NCBI RefSeq assembly: GCF_000004195.4
Contig: NC_030677.2
Coordinates: 202,108,713-202,172,712, forward strand
Origin: Xenopus tropicalis
Lineage: Eukaryota > Chordata > Amphibia > Anura > Pipidae
Reading direction: 5' to 3'
Length of the DNA stretch: 64,000 bases
The notes below the pieces were generated by a model. It saw only the letters and a program-made list of their open reading frames with translations, did not search any database and had not been told where the DNA came from. Position 1 is the stretch's first letter. Each line of letters begins with the position of its first letter. Below, piece after piece: positions 1 to 12,258 of the stretch. The position numbers and the translations under genes are program-made.

Positions 1-682
1 TTTCTCTGTAATAATAAAACAGTACCTGTACTTGATCCCAACTAAGATATAATTACCCCTTATTGGGGGCAGAACAGCCCTATTGGGTTTATTTAATGGT
101 TAAATGATTCCCTTTTCTCTGTAATAATAAAACAGTACCTGTACTTGATCCCAACTAAGATATAATTACCCCTTATTGGGGGCAGAACAGCCCTATTGGG
201 TTTATTTAATGGTTAAATGATTCCCTTTTCTCTGTAATAATAAAACAGTACCTGTACTTGATCCCAACTAAGATATAATTACCCCTTATTGGGGGCAGAA
301 CAGCCCTATTGGGTTTATTTAATTGTTAAATGATTCCCTTTTCTCTGTAATAATAAAACAGTACCTGTACTTGATCCCAACTAAGATATAATTACCCCTT
401 ATTGGGGGCAGAACAGCCCTATTGGGTTTATTTAATGGTTAAATGATTCCCTTTTCTCTGTAATAATAAAACAGTACCTGTACTTGATCCCAACTAAGAT
501 ATAATTACCCCTTATTGGGGCAGAACAGCCCTTTTGGGTTTATTTCATGGTTAAATGATTCCCTTTTCTCTGTAATAATAAAACAGTACCTGTACTTGAT
601 CCCAACTAAGATATAATTATCCCTTATTGGGGGCAGAACAATCCTATTGGGTTTATTCTGGATAACAGGTCCTATATCTGTA
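1..682 (+). mobile_element. Family A MITE with internal 113-bp tandem array (left-truncated)
   Basis: About six copies of a 113-bp unit run from the window start; the phase marker ttctctgtaataataaaac recurs at 113-bp steps (about 2, 115, 228, 341). The right end, ctggataacaggtcct followed by atctgta, matches the right terminal repeat of the complete copies at 13122-13904 and 36506-37276. The left terminal repeat lies outside the window. The unit spans no gene. The last copy joins the terminal repeat through a deletion compared with the other copies, which keep about 50 bp of non-repeat sequence there. The short frame at 505-723 is chance reading of this repeat. Confidence 0.85.
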
Positions 683-1858
683 ATAATTAACAAAAATAAA
701 AATAGAAAATGGACAAAGAGCAAAGCAAACTGGGTATATAAGAAGGAGTTTGTATTCTAGACAAATAAGGCATAATTGGAATTTTCCCTGTATTATAACA
801 GATTTAGAAATATAATGCACTCCCCATTACGGGCCTATTGAATTCTGTTGGCTCACTAAGCCACAAGCCTTTGTAACCACACCGTATTTATTGTCTTTTA
901 TAATGTGTGATGTACCCAAGGGATCATTAAATGATATTATTTAAAATGATTGCTATAACCATATTACAGAAGGTGGGCAGTACCAGTCTATATGCCCATG
1001 TGTGGGGGGACACAGGCTGGCAGTTAGATAAATATATGTATATATGTGTATATAGAGGAGAATGCAGATACAGGGTAGGTGGGATATGGCGTGCAATAAT
1101 GACTCTCACTGACATATTCTTGGAAGCGTTAGCACCAAATCTCTGAAGAAATTGACAAAGGCGGCTCTGCAATTAATCATAAAGATATAAAATCACCGAA
1201 GGAATCGGGACGACTGTTGATTGCGGCATTAAATAATCGTTTGCAGATGATTGAAAGCCATTATGATTTATTGGTGTGTTTACTCCGAGCAGTAAAGACA
1301 ATAATTACTTGCACAGCTTACATACATACATAAAAACCCATAGATTTAGGCAGAAAAAAATGAGAATTAACAATAAAATGCATTTTTTTGGTGAAAAAAG
1401 AGTCTGGTTTCTATGAGCATGCTGGGTAATATGCAGCATAATGGCAGCGATTTAGAGCGCGCGGAGGGTAATACTGAGTATTCAGATCCATTGATTTGTC
1501 TGTGCTATGGGGGGGGGGGGTCCTGCTTCTCTGCAAAAGCAAATGGGAACCTGCATTTAACCCCTGGAAGGCCGTAGTAGGTATGGGAGATACTCAACAT
1601 TTTCTTAAAGGGACGCAGCACCTAATTGGTATGTAGAATTGATCTTGCATCTATTACAGTATATAAGCAGTTTTCTATAGGGGTGATGGATACAGCAGGG
1701 TGGCACAGGGGTTGGCATCGCAGCACTGGGGTAGTGGGTTCTGTTCTGACTGACACAATCACATCTAGGTACAGTTTATATGTTTTTTTGGGGGGCTCTG
1801 GTTTCACCCCTAAGGAGTCCACTCTGGCCCTATACAGGCCTTACAATCCAGGCTGGCT
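683..1858. other. Unassigned intergenic sequence
   Basis: AT-rich non-repetitive DNA with no convincing coding frame. It contains a run of ten or more G at about 1510-1520 and short AT-rich stretches. The overlapping frames at 927-1172 and 931-1146 lie on opposite strands and show no recognisable protein. Nothing else could be supported. Confidence 0.5.
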
Positions 1859-1864
1859 TTAACT

Positions 1865-2122
1865 CTTTTACTGCCAAGCACGTATGGCATACGTGCTGGC
1901 AGTAAAAGGGCTTAAACGCCAACGACGTGTCTCATACGTCGTTGGCGTTTAAGCGCTGCCCTCTGCAGCGGCGGCATGTGCCGCCGCTGCAGAGGGCTTC
2001 TAACAATGACAGCCCCCCTGGGCAATGTGCCAGGGGGGCTGTCATCAGGGTCCTGCGAACCGATCGCTCGCAGGACCCTCCAGGAAGCAGCAGATGCGAT
2101 CGCATCGCATCTGCTGCTTCCT
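1865..2122. repeat. Six consecutive palindromes at the left end of the piggyBac-like element
   Basis: Six hairpins follow each other with almost no spacing: 1865-1908 (arms about 20 bp, one extra base), 1911-1953 (17-bp perfect arms, 9-nt loop), 1958-1997 (19-bp perfect arms, 2-nt loop), 2006-2045 (about 17-bp arms with one bulge), 2047-2079 (12-bp arms), 2082-2122 (19-bp perfect arms, 3-nt loop). Arms were checked base by base. The stems are GC-rich and unlike the AT-rich surroundings. The first reuses the terminal cttttactgcca motif, so it gives the element an extra internal copy of its own terminal repeat. A role in transposase binding or cruciform formation is inference. Confidence 0.9.
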
Positions 2123-2194
2123 GCTTCCTCCCTCTCCCCCAGCGCCGGCCCAAATGACGAAGGAGGCGATCGGTCTTCAGGAACAGGTAAGGAC

Positions 2195-2465
2195 TTTTTT
2201 TTTTTATTGCATTTACACACTTTTACACACTTATACACACATTTACATACATTTATACACACTTACATACATTTACACACACTTACAGCACACATTTTAG
2301 CATTTTTTTATTTTATTTTTTTTTTTTTCATTTTTCACACTTTTATACACTTATTTACACTCATATACACACTTACACACTATCACACAACTTTTACACA
2401 TGTATACACAAACACTTTGGTTTTTTTTTGTTTTGCTTTTTTTTTTTTTTTTTTTTTTCATATTA
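2195..2465. repeat. Degenerate CA/T-rich simple repeat with long T tracts
   Basis: Irregular repetition of acacttttacac and acatttatac motifs on the plus strand, broken by T tracts (the longest about 20 near 2440-2458). It lies between the hairpin block and the satellite array of the piggyBac-like element. The 172-aa plus-strand frame at 1976-2494 only runs through the hairpins and this low-complexity DNA. Confidence 0.8.
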
Positions 2466-2890
2466 CCACTTTGTTTTTATTTTCTTTTACCTAAAAACTG
2501 TTTATTTTGACAGCGTAACTATTGGATCAGATATTCTGGCCACTAATTACACTGTCATGTAACTTATTTTGTTGTTTCACTGATTTGCACAATTTTTGTG
2601 GTTTTATCACATTTTATCCCTATATAAGTGTTCCTGATCTGTTTTTAGCGTAGCTTTGCCAGGTGTAACTTTGGTGTACAAAAATAACTTTACCTATTTT
2701 GAATTCATCAGAATGTGTACTTTCCAAAAATATATGGTTTTCTGGGGGTCACTGTATAGTTAGGGGGGGGTTACTGCACATAATACACTGACGGGGCTCT
2801 GTGTGCAAAAGCTGAGCTGGCAGGCGAGAAATCCTTATGCGCTATTTTCATTTAGGGTTCAGTACATACCGCAGACTTTGGTATATCTAT

Positions 2891-5800
2891 GCATATTGGG
2901 CATCAAACTGTTCAGTAGGCCTCTGGTGTTCCTATTTGGGGTGACTTGCCTTTGTACGCAAGAAATTGTGTGAGATAAATGCGGCAAATTGCAACATTTT
3001 TAGGCGATTTTCTGAAATCTCATAAAAACCGATAACTTTAGGAAAGCTTTGCGGCTTGGTACTTTGGTGTAGAAAGGACTCTTTACCCTTGTTGGATTTG
3101 TCAGAATGTGTACTTTCCAAAAATATATGGTTTTGTGGGGGTCTCTGTATAGTTAGGGGAAGTTTTGGCACATAATACACTGACAGGGGGCTCTGTGTGC
3201 AAAAGCTGAGCTGGCAGGCGAGAAATCCTTATGCGCTATTTTCATTTAGGGTTCAGTACATACTGCAGACTTTGGTATATCTATGCATATTGGGCATCAA
3301 ACTGTTCAGTAGGCCTCTGGTGTTCCTATTTGGGGTGACTTGCCTTTGTACGCAAGAAATTGTGTGAGATAAATACGACAAATTGCAACATTTTTAGGCA
3401 ATTTTCTGAAATGTCATAAAAACCAATAACTTTAGGAAAGCTCTGCAGATTGGTACTTTGGTGTAGAAAGGACTCTTTACCCTTGTTGGATTTGTCAGAA
3501 TGTGTACTTTCCAAAAATATATGGTTTTGTGGGGGATCTGTATAGTTAGGGGAAGTTTTGGCACATAATACACTGAGAGGGGGCTCTGTGTGCAAAAGCT
3601 GAGCTGGCAGGCGAGAAATCCTTATGCGCTATTTTCATTTAGGGTTCAGTACATACCGCAGACTTTGGTATATCTATGCATATTGGGCATCAAACTGTTC
3701 AGTAGGCCTCTGGTGTTCCTATTGGGGGTGATTTGCCTTTGTACGCAAGAAATTGTGTGAGATAAATGTGACAAATTGCAACATTTTTAGGCAATTTTCT
3801 GAAATGTCATAAAAACCAATAACTTTAGGAAAGCTCTGCAGATTGGTACTTTGGTGTAGAAAGGACTCTTTACCCTTGTTGGATTTGTCAGAATGTGTAC
3901 TTTCCAAAAATATATGGTTTTGTGGGGGATCTGTATAGTTAGGGGAAGTTTTGGCACATAATACACTGACAGGGGGCTCTGTGTGCAAAAGCTGAGCTGG
4001 CAGGCGAGAAATCCTTATGCGCTATTTTCATTTAGGGTTCAGTACATACCGCAGACTTTGGTATATCTATGCATATTGGGCATCAAACTGTTCAGTAGGC
4101 CTCTGGTGTTCCTATTTGGGGTGACTTGCCTTTGTACGCAAGAAATTGTGTGAGATAAATGCGGCAAATTGCAACATTTTTAGGCGATTTTCTGAAATGT
4201 CATAAAAACCGATAACTTTAGGAAAGCTTTGCGGCTTGGTACTTTGGTGTAGAAAGGACTCTTTACCTTTGTTGGATTTGTCAGAATGTGTACTTTCCAA
4301 AAATATATGGTTTTGTGGGGGTCTCTGTATAGTTAGGGGAAGTTTTGGCACATAATACACTGACAGGGGGCTCTGTGTGCAAAAGCTGAGCTGGCAGGCG
4401 AGAAATCCTTATGCGCTATTTTCATTTAGGGTTCAGTACATACTGCAGACTTTGGTATATCTATGCATATTGGGCATCAAACTGTTCAGTAGGCCTCTGG
4501 TGTTCCTATTTGGGGTGACTTGCCTTTGTACGCAAGAAATTGTGTGAGATAAATGCGACAAATTGCAACATTTTTAGGCGATTTTCTGAAATGTCATAAA
4601 AACCAATAACTTTAGGAAAGCTCTGCAGATTGGTACTTTGGTGTAGAAAGGACTCTTTACCCTTGTTGGATTTGTCAGAATGTGTACTTTCCAAAAATAT
4701 ATGGTTTTGTGGGGGTCACTGTATGGTTAGGGGAAGTTTTGGCACATAATACACTGACAGGGGGCTCTGTGTGCAAAAGCTGAGCTGGCAGGCGAGAAAT
4801 CCTTATGCGCTATTTTCATTTTGGGTTCAGTACATACCGCAGACTTTGGTATATCTATGCATATTGGGCATCAAACTGTTCAGTAGACCTCCGGTGTTCC
4901 TTTTTGGGGTGATTTGTCTTTATCTGATCTTTATCAAGAAATTGTGAGAGATAAATGCGGCAAATTGCAACATTTTTATGCGATTTTCGAAAATGTCATA
5001 TAAATCTGCAAACTTAGGAAAGCTTTACAGCTTGGTACTTTGTAGCAATAAGAAATATTTACCCATTATAGATTCGGGGGGATGTGTATTTTCCAAAAAT
5101 ATATGGCTTTCTGGGGTGAATGTACTTTTTTTGTAGCATTATCCCACATAAAGGATGTAAATGTGTTGATTTTGCAGGAGCTGAAATGATAGATCATATG
5201 GGGGTATGTTCCCATTGGGGCCCCTACATGCCACATACTTAGGTAAACCTATACATATTGGGCATCAAACTGTTCAGTGGACCCCTGGCGTTCAAATTTA
5301 GGGTGTTTTATCTTGGTACCTAACACTATGTGGGAGATAAGATGCTGCAAAGTGGAAGCTTTGAGGGGATTTTTGGAAATGTCATCAAAATTGCTAACTT
5401 TAGAAAAGCTGTGCGGCTTGGTACTTTGGAGTAGAAAGACATGGGTACCCATTTTAGATTCGGGGGAATGTGTACTTTCCAAAAATATATGACTTTCTGG
5501 GGTGAGCGTACTTTTTTGTAGCTTTATCCCACATATAATGATGTAAATGTGTTGATTTTGCATGAGCTGAAATGACAGAAATGACAGTATATATGGGGGT
5601 ATGTTCACATTGGGGCCCCTACATGCCACATACTTAGGTAAACCTATACATATTGGGCATCAAACTGTTCAGTGGACCCCTGGCGTTCAAATTCAGGGTG
5701 TTTTATCTTGGTACCTAATGCTATGTGGGAGATAAGATGCTTCAAAATGGAAGCTTTGAGGGGATTTTTGGAAATGTCATCAAAATTGCTAACTTTAGAA

Positions 5801-8290
5801 AAGCTGTGCGGCTTGGTACTTTGGAGTAGAAAGACATGGGTACCCATTTTAGATTCGGGGGAATGTGTACTTTCCAAAAATATATGGCTTTCTGGGGTGA
5901 GCGTACTTTTTTGTAGCTTTATCTCACATATAATGATGTAAATGTGTTGATTTTGCAGGAGCTGAAATGACAGAAATGACAGTATATATGGGGGTATGTT
6001 CACATTCGGGCCCCTACATGCCACATACTTGGGTAAACCTATACATATTGGGCATCAAACTGTTCAGTGGACCCCTGGTGTTCAAATTCAGGGTGTTTTA
6101 TCTTGGTACCTAATGCTATGTGGGAGATAAGATGCTTCAAAATGGAAGCTTTGAGGGGATTTTTGGAAATGTCATCAAAATTGCTAACTTTAGAAAAGCT
6201 GTGCGGCTTGGTACTTTGGAGTAGAAAGACATGGGTACCCATTTTAGATTCGGGGGAATGTGTACTTTCCAAAAATATATGGCTTTCTGGGGTGAGCGTA
6301 CTTTTTTGTAGCTTTATCTCACATATAATGATGTAAATGTGTTGATTTTGCAGGAGCTGAAATGACAGAAATGACAGTATATATGGGGGTATGTTCACAT
6401 TCGGGCCCCTACATGCCACATACTTGGGTAAACCTATACATATTGGGCATCAAACTGTTCAGTGGACCCCTGGTGTTCAAATTCAGGGTGTTTTATCTTG
6501 GTACCTAATGCTATGTGGGAGATAAGATGCTTCAAAGTGGAAGCTTTGAGGGGATTTTTGGAAATGTCATCAAAATTGCTAACTTTAGAAAAGCTGTGCG
6601 GCTTGGTACTTTGGAGTAGAAAGACATGGGTACCCATTTTAGATTCGGGGGAATGTGTACTTTCCAAAAATATATGACTTTCTGGGGTGAGCGTACTTTT
6701 TTGTAGCTTTATCCCACATATAATAATGTAAATGTGTTGATTTTGCAGGAGCTGAAATGACAGAAATGACAGTTCATATGGGGGTATGTTCACATTGGGG
6801 CCCCTACATGCCACATACTTAGGTAAACCTATACATATTGGGCATCAAACTGTTTAGTGGACCCCTGGCGTTCAAATTCAGGGTGTTTTATCTTGGTACC
6901 TAATGCTATGTGGGAGATAAGATGCTTCAAAGTGGAAGCTTTGAGGGGATTTTTGGAAATGTCATCAAAATTGCTAACTTTAGAAAAGCTGTGCGGCTTG
7001 GTACTTTGGAGTAGAAAGACATAGGTACCCATTTTAGATTCGGGGGAATGTGTACTTTCCAAAAATATATGACTTTCTGGGGTGAGCATACTTTTTACTA
7101 GCTTTATCCCACATATAATGATGTAAATGTGTTGATTTTGCAGAAGCTGAAATGACAGAAATGACAGTATATATGGGGGTATGTTCACATTCGGGCCCCT
7201 ACATGCCACATACTTGGGTAAACCTATACATATTGGGCATCAAACTGTTCAGTGGACCCCTGGTGTTCAAATTCAGGGTGTTTTATCTTGGTACCTAATG
7301 CTATGTGGGAGATAAGATGCTTCAAATTGGAAGCTTTGAGGGGATTTTTGGAAATGTCATCAAAATTGCTAACTTTAGAAAAGCTGTGCGGCTTGGTACT
7401 TTGGAGTAGAAAGACATGGGTACCCATTTTAGATTCGGGGGAATGTGTACTTTCCAAAAATATATGACTTTCTGGGGTGAGCGTACTTTTTTGTAGCTTT
7501 ATCCCACATATAATAATGTAAATGTGTTGATTTTGCAGGAGCTGAAATGACAGAAATGACAGTTCATATGGGGGTATGTTCACATTGGGGCCCCTACATG
7601 CCACATACTTAGGTAAACCTATACATATTGGGCATCAAACTGTTCAGTGGACCCCTGGCGTTCAAATTCAGGGTGTTTTATCTTGGTACCTAATGCTATG
7701 TGGGAGATAAGATGCTTCAAAGTGGAAGCTTTGAGGGGATTTTTGGAAATGTCATCAAAATTGCTAACTTTAGAAAAGCTGTGCGGCTTGGTACTTTGGA
7801 GTAGAAAGACATGGGTACCCATTTTAGATTCGGGGGAATGTGTACTTTCCAAAAATATATGACTTTCTGGGGTGAGCGTACTTTTTACTAGCTTCATCCC
7901 ACATATAATGATGTAAATGTGTTGATTTTGCAGAAGCTGAAATGACAGAAATGACAGTTCATATGGGGTATGTTCACATTGGGGCCCCTACATGCCACAT
8001 ACTTAGGTAAACCTATACATATTGGGCATCAAACTGTTCAGTGGACCCCAGGCATTCATATTTAGGGTGTTTTATTTGGTTACTTTATGACCTGTAGGAG
8101 ATAAGATACTATAGACTAGAAGCTTTGAAGCGATTTTTAAAAAAAATCACAAATTTTGATAAAAACCAATAACTTTAGGAAAGCATTGCGACTTGATAGT
8201 TTGGAGTAGACAGACAGTTGTGCCTATTCTGTATTCCCCAGAATCTGTTCTTTCCAAAAATGTACAATTTTCTGGGATAAACCTTCTGTT
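2891..8290. repeat. 394-bp satellite array, 14 copies, inside the piggyBac-like element
   Basis: The marker catattgggcatcaaactg recurs at about 2891, 3285, 3678, 4071, 4465, 4859, 5253, 5648, 6043, 6438, 6833, 7228, 7623 and 8018, giving steps of 393, 394 and then exactly 395 bp. Copies share ccaaaaatatatgg and related blocks. Copies 1-5 form one subfamily (ttcagtaggcctctgg), copies from 5253 another (ttcagtggacccctgg); the copy at 4859 is intermediate. The last copy (8018 on) is the most diverged and runs directly into the element's right end, so it is probably the original single-copy subterminal sequence. The 82-126-aa frames in this stretch are read-throughs of the unit. Confidence 0.95.
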
Positions 8291-8519
8291 AGTGGAATTT
8301 TGGCCTTGAAATCCAAAGTATGCAGTTTTTTTGGAGCAGTGCTTTGGGAATTTGGTAGTGTACTGCTGGGAGTTTTTGACCTATACAAGTGAGAAATCTC
8401 CATAAAACTATATATATTTGGTATTGGCACGTTCAGGAGACATGGGACTTTCCAAATCAGTTGTATATTCGTGCATAAAATAATTTTTGTTTCTAGTATG
8501 TGTGATTATATTATGGAAA

Positions 8520-8767
8520 ATTTGATTTTTTTTGCATTTTTAGACATTTAGAAGCCTATATCTTGTTACAGAATTGGAATTACACAAAAATTCTACCATA
8601 TTTTGAAAGCTTAGGTTGTTCTGAAAAAAACTATATATTGTTTTCCTTGGTAAACTAAAAGTCCCCCCGAGGAAAGGCCCCTAAAATGAAACAGTGCAAA
8701 ATGTTCAAAAACTGTCTGGCAATACAAGTTCCGCTTTGACCAAAATGGCTGGCAGTAAAAGGGTTAA
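8520..8767. mobile_element. Right terminal region of the piggyBac-like element
   Basis: A single-copy AT-rich segment ending in ggctggcagtaaaagggttaa-like sequence at 8747-8767. It carries the terminal inverted repeat and TTAA. As far as I remember, it matches the right-end segment needed for mobility in the X. tropicalis piggyBac elements almost base for base over about 240 bp. Together with the intact left end this suggests that the element keeps both transposase-recognised ends despite having no transposase. Confidence 0.8.
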
Positions 8768-10522
8768 AGCCAGAGAATGGCTGTGGCAGAGCGTTGTAGA
8801 AGTAGGTAGGTATGTAAGTAGGTGGCACATTAATATACTGTAGGCAGAGGATAATGATAAGAACCAATGGGACTGTGCGAGGAATGAGGAGCTCAATGCT
8901 CAGACTTTACCCATATCAGCCAATCAGCAATTAGTCATGATCACTCTTCTGCAATATAAGAAGACAAAAGAACATATGTTATTGGCTGAAATGGGTAATT
9001 ACACTGGTGTTGTTCACTCCTGTATGCCTCTCTCTGACTTTTTCAAGTAGGATGTTCATCCATTGGCCAAAGTCTCCTCAGCTAATAGAACAGATGTTAC
9101 AGATGTAGGATAACATTGTAGCTATGGTTCTGTCATTCTAGTAATATGTCGGCCGGCCCAAAACCCATGGGACCCAACACGAGCACAATATTGAGTTCGG
9201 CTGACTTCTTGCTATAAATAGGTGCATTTCCGAGTTGGGTCAGGTTTGGGGGCAGCGGGTTAGAGTCGGTTGCGGGGTTCACAAAATGTGTACCCACACA
9301 ATTCCCCCAAATCTCGGCCCAAACTGGCCTTCAGGCTGAGCCCCACCAGCGGCTGCTCCAGGCCCCCCCAAGGGGATCCAGTCCCACAGTTGGGAAACCA
9401 CTGCCCTAAGTAAAATTTTAACTGTAAAGTTCCACTTCTTTGGTGAGTTTCCTTAGTGACTATAATCAGCTAAAATCCAAGTAGAGTCCTGATATTGGAA
9501 ACTGCTTTCCACTTTATAGCAGTGATGCCCAGTGGGTACATTAGGATCTACCAAAAGCTCCTGACATGGAACCCGGTAGATCCCAATGATTCAGATCTGT
9601 AGCAGAGTGGCATTTAGTGATATTTATTCCAGCTCAGTGTCATTCTGTGGCCCAGTAACGGCACAATCACTGTGTATATGAGGCGGTCGATGTCAATGGA
9701 TGTCAATAGGATGGTGTTGCTAAGTGTAGACCCCCCCCCCGCCCGTATCAGTCTGGACTCCCCTGCCTTATAGCAACAAAGGGATAATGAGCTTTGCCCT
9801 GGGTGCATCTGAGCTAATATATCAACAACAGATTCTTATCTCAAGAGCACTTAGTAGTTTGCCTGGAGGAAAGTTGTATTAATTGAGTTCCTACATACAT
9901 TTCTATATCCTTTAATGGGGGAATGTAAGTGTTTGTGTTTTTTGGCATATTTGTGTATAACGGAGGGGGATACCTATAACAGATACAGGGCTCAAAATCA
10001 AAAGGGGCAGCACTAGGTGCAAAAATTGGTGCAGAATTAAACTAGTCAAAACTCCATTTGGAAAAGTACTTGCACTATGTACTAATGTGGGACTTACAGC
10101 CACCTCCAAACCAGCCAAGAGCTCCAGGGTCCCTGCATCAATTGCACCAAACGAGTGGGGGGCGCACACATTGCTCTCATACCAGTAATGACACCAACCC
10201 ACAAACGTGTTCATGCATTGGCCGCAGTTGCAATTGCTCAGGTCTCACCATCAGATCTTTCATCTGCTATAACTATTAACTGACACATCCCCTAATGGCA
10301 AACCCCTCATGTTGATCAGTCCAACATAACCATTTTTACTCTCTATTAGAACAAATGTTACTAAAGTTTATAATTTTAATTTGTGATCACAGTTTATCTT
10401 TTCCCACCATTGTTGGTATGGGCTGGCATGTCTATTTCAGTAAACAACGACTTTTTTCTATATATTCAACTTTCTCAGCTTGATTACTATTACTATTTAG
10501 TAATTTGGTGCATTTGCGGCCA
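8768..10522. other. Unassigned intergenic sequence
   Basis: No gene recognised. At about 9303-9342 a short piece (aactggccttcaggctgagc) resembles the unit of the 135-bp array at 19.0-20.6 kb, so that unit probably derives from a dispersed repeat also present here. At 9376-9412 a piece resembling the end of a hAT-like repeat (gttgggaaaccactg) is seen. A run of ten C occurs near 9730. The remaining sequence shows nothing I can support. Confidence 0.45.
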
Positions 10523-10861
10523 GGGTTGGACTGGGAGGTACAGGGCCCACTGGGTCCCCCGCCTCAGGGGCGCTGCACCCCCCAAGGTGCCCCAGACGGC
10601 CGTGTCAACCATACCCCCCGCAGGGCCCCCCCTAACCCCCTGCAGGGGCCATGCACCCCCCAAGGTGCCCCAGCCAGCCATGTCAACCATACCCCCCTAA
10701 CCCCCTGCAGGGGCCCTTGCCACCCGCCCAATGTACTCCCCTGAGCGTGGGTAAGTGAAGCACATCAGGGGAGGACATTGGCAGCCAGGGACAGCAGCAA
10801 CAGGGATTGGGCCTGGGCCACCGGGGCCAATGCCGGTGTCCCGGCGGCCCAGTCCGACCAT
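10523..10861. mobile_element. Degenerate MITE with gttggactgg / ccagtcc ends
   Basis: The left end gttggactggga and the right end gcccagtccgacc are inverted relative to each other. The interior is C-rich and contains a short internal tandem duplication (accccctgcaggggcc and flanks, about 10600-10720). The same type of ends occurs at 12259-12585. The short frames here, on both strands, follow the C-rich duplication and are not genes. Confidence 0.55.
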
Positions 10862-11095
10862 GTTTGTGGGGACCCATCAATGAGATTTTTGCTCTGGGCC
10901 CATTGGTACCTTAAAGAGTCTCTGCCCATGGCAACTGTAATTATGCGATGTGGGTAAAAATCATTGCAGCTGGCACAATGCACTTGCAGTTGTAAATGAC
11001 TCCTTTGGTTGCCGAGGTCGATGACCCTGACAACCAGATAACATTTTCCAATTGCATAGCAAAAAGAAGCAGCATAGGAAGGCTGAGGAACTGAA

Positions 11096-11444
11096 TACAG
11101 GTATGAGACCCGTTACCCAAAACGCTTGGGACCCGGGGGTTTTCCAGATAAGGGATCTTTCCCTTTGGATCACCATATTTTAAATCCAATAAAAAATAAT
11201 TTAGATATTAAATAAACCCAGTAGGATTATTTTGCCTTCAATGCAGATTCATTATATCTAAGTATCTTTTATTACATCTTAGTTAGGCTCAGTTATAATG
11301 CATTATTTTATTATTACAGATAAAAAAGAAATATGTTTTACAATTTTGAATTATTTGTTGAAAATAAAGTCTATGGGAGATGACCTTTCCGTAATTCAGA
11401 CCTTTCTGGATGGTGGGTTTCTGGATAACAGATCCATACCTGTA
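11096..11444 (-). mobile_element. Family A MITE, short form without a tandem array
   Basis: The left end tacaggtatgagaccc and the right end gatccatacctgta form an inverted repeat. The interior contains a single, diverged copy of the core that is tandemly repeated in the other family A elements, on the reverse strand (ttattattacagataaaaaa compared with the usual ttattattacagagaaaagg). It is about 349 bp long including the TA at each end. This is the unexpanded or contracted state of the family. Confidence 0.85.
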
Positions 11445-12258
11445 CCAACAAAAGAACGCCAAATGAAAAGTCACATAGAATAGGCCCATGTATAGCATTC
11501 TTAAATATTATTTATTTGAACTGAGCCTCTGGGTGCCGACACCCACGTTGCATACAGACCCAGCAGTGATTCTTTAGGTGCGTGCCTTGCCCACATTAAT
11601 GAATTTTCCATCTTGCCTGCTCCATGTGGAAATGCACTCTGCTGCGCTCGACACTCTCCACCCCTGTCATTTTAAGTATGATACATAATGTGTGAATATC
11701 GGCCGCTGCTCAGCCTGTGTTATGTTCCTCCTGTGATCACGGTGCATTTTTGGAGGAAGTCTTAATCGAGCACTTAAGCGCCAATGCCCTGGGGATCAGG
11801 CCTGTGGATAGCTGCGTATCCTGAGCACTGCTGAGCCGGTAGCACCATACTCCCATAAGCGCTTTTACTGCAAGCTCATTAGGCCATTATGGTCAACGAT
11901 TCCCTTTTTACTTCCTTAGATGCCTTTTGTTTCCAAGCCTGGTAGAAAGTGATATGTAATTCGATGATCTAAGATGCTCTTGTTTGTTTCATTCGACTGT
12001 ATTAATTTATATCGGGCTTATTATTGCTTTGCCAAGAGAGTGTATAATTGGAGTGCTGTAGGGCGGTGTCGTACACGTTGGGATCAATACGTTGGGTTTA
12101 ATCGTGCCAGGTTGTACATGGGGCGCCGTAAGGATTCTTTTATTTCCATCTTGTAGTGTTGGGGAATCTAATCAATGCACTGTGTGTAATTATGTTCTTG
12201 CAGCCTACCTACCTGCTATCAGTCGTGCCCATTTAGAGAAGTTCCACCCAATGATCAT
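11445..12258. other. Unassigned intergenic sequence
   Basis: Mixed-composition unique-looking DNA. The frames at 11974-12156 and 12092-12376 are short, and the second runs into the repeat starting at 12259. No splice-flanked exon or known motif was seen. Confidence 0.4.

Larger units (their letters stand above)
1859..8767. mobile_element. piggyBac-like non-autonomous transposon, TTAA-flanked, 6.9 kb
   Basis: The element is bounded by TTAA at 1859-1862 and TTAA at 8764-8767, the target-site duplication of piggyBac-type elements. Inside these, ctcttttactgcca on the left mirrors tggcagtaaaaggg on the right. From memory, both ends (about 250 bp each) closely resemble the terminal regions of the X. 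tropicalis piggyBac (Uribo2-type) elements, including the subterminal palindromes on the left and the segment at about 8520-8767 on the right. No transposase frame is present: the interior is replaced by hairpins, a CA/T-rich simple repeat and a 14-copy satellite, so any movement would need a transposase supplied in trans. The orientation relative to a full-length relative is inferred. An alternative is a Kolobok-type TTAA element, but the end sequences fit piggyBac better. Confidence 0.85.

Noticed and set aside
1976..2494. 172-codon plus-strand frame
   Set aside because: It reads through the palindromes and a CA/T-rich simple repeat of the piggyBac-like element; the C-terminal half is low-complexity His/Thr/Phe sequence.
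5249..7897. Repeated 126-aa minus-strand proteins at 395-bp intervals
   Set aside because: They are the same satellite unit read again and again. Several copies differ in start or length, there is no promoter or splice evidence, and the reverse strand has frames as well.
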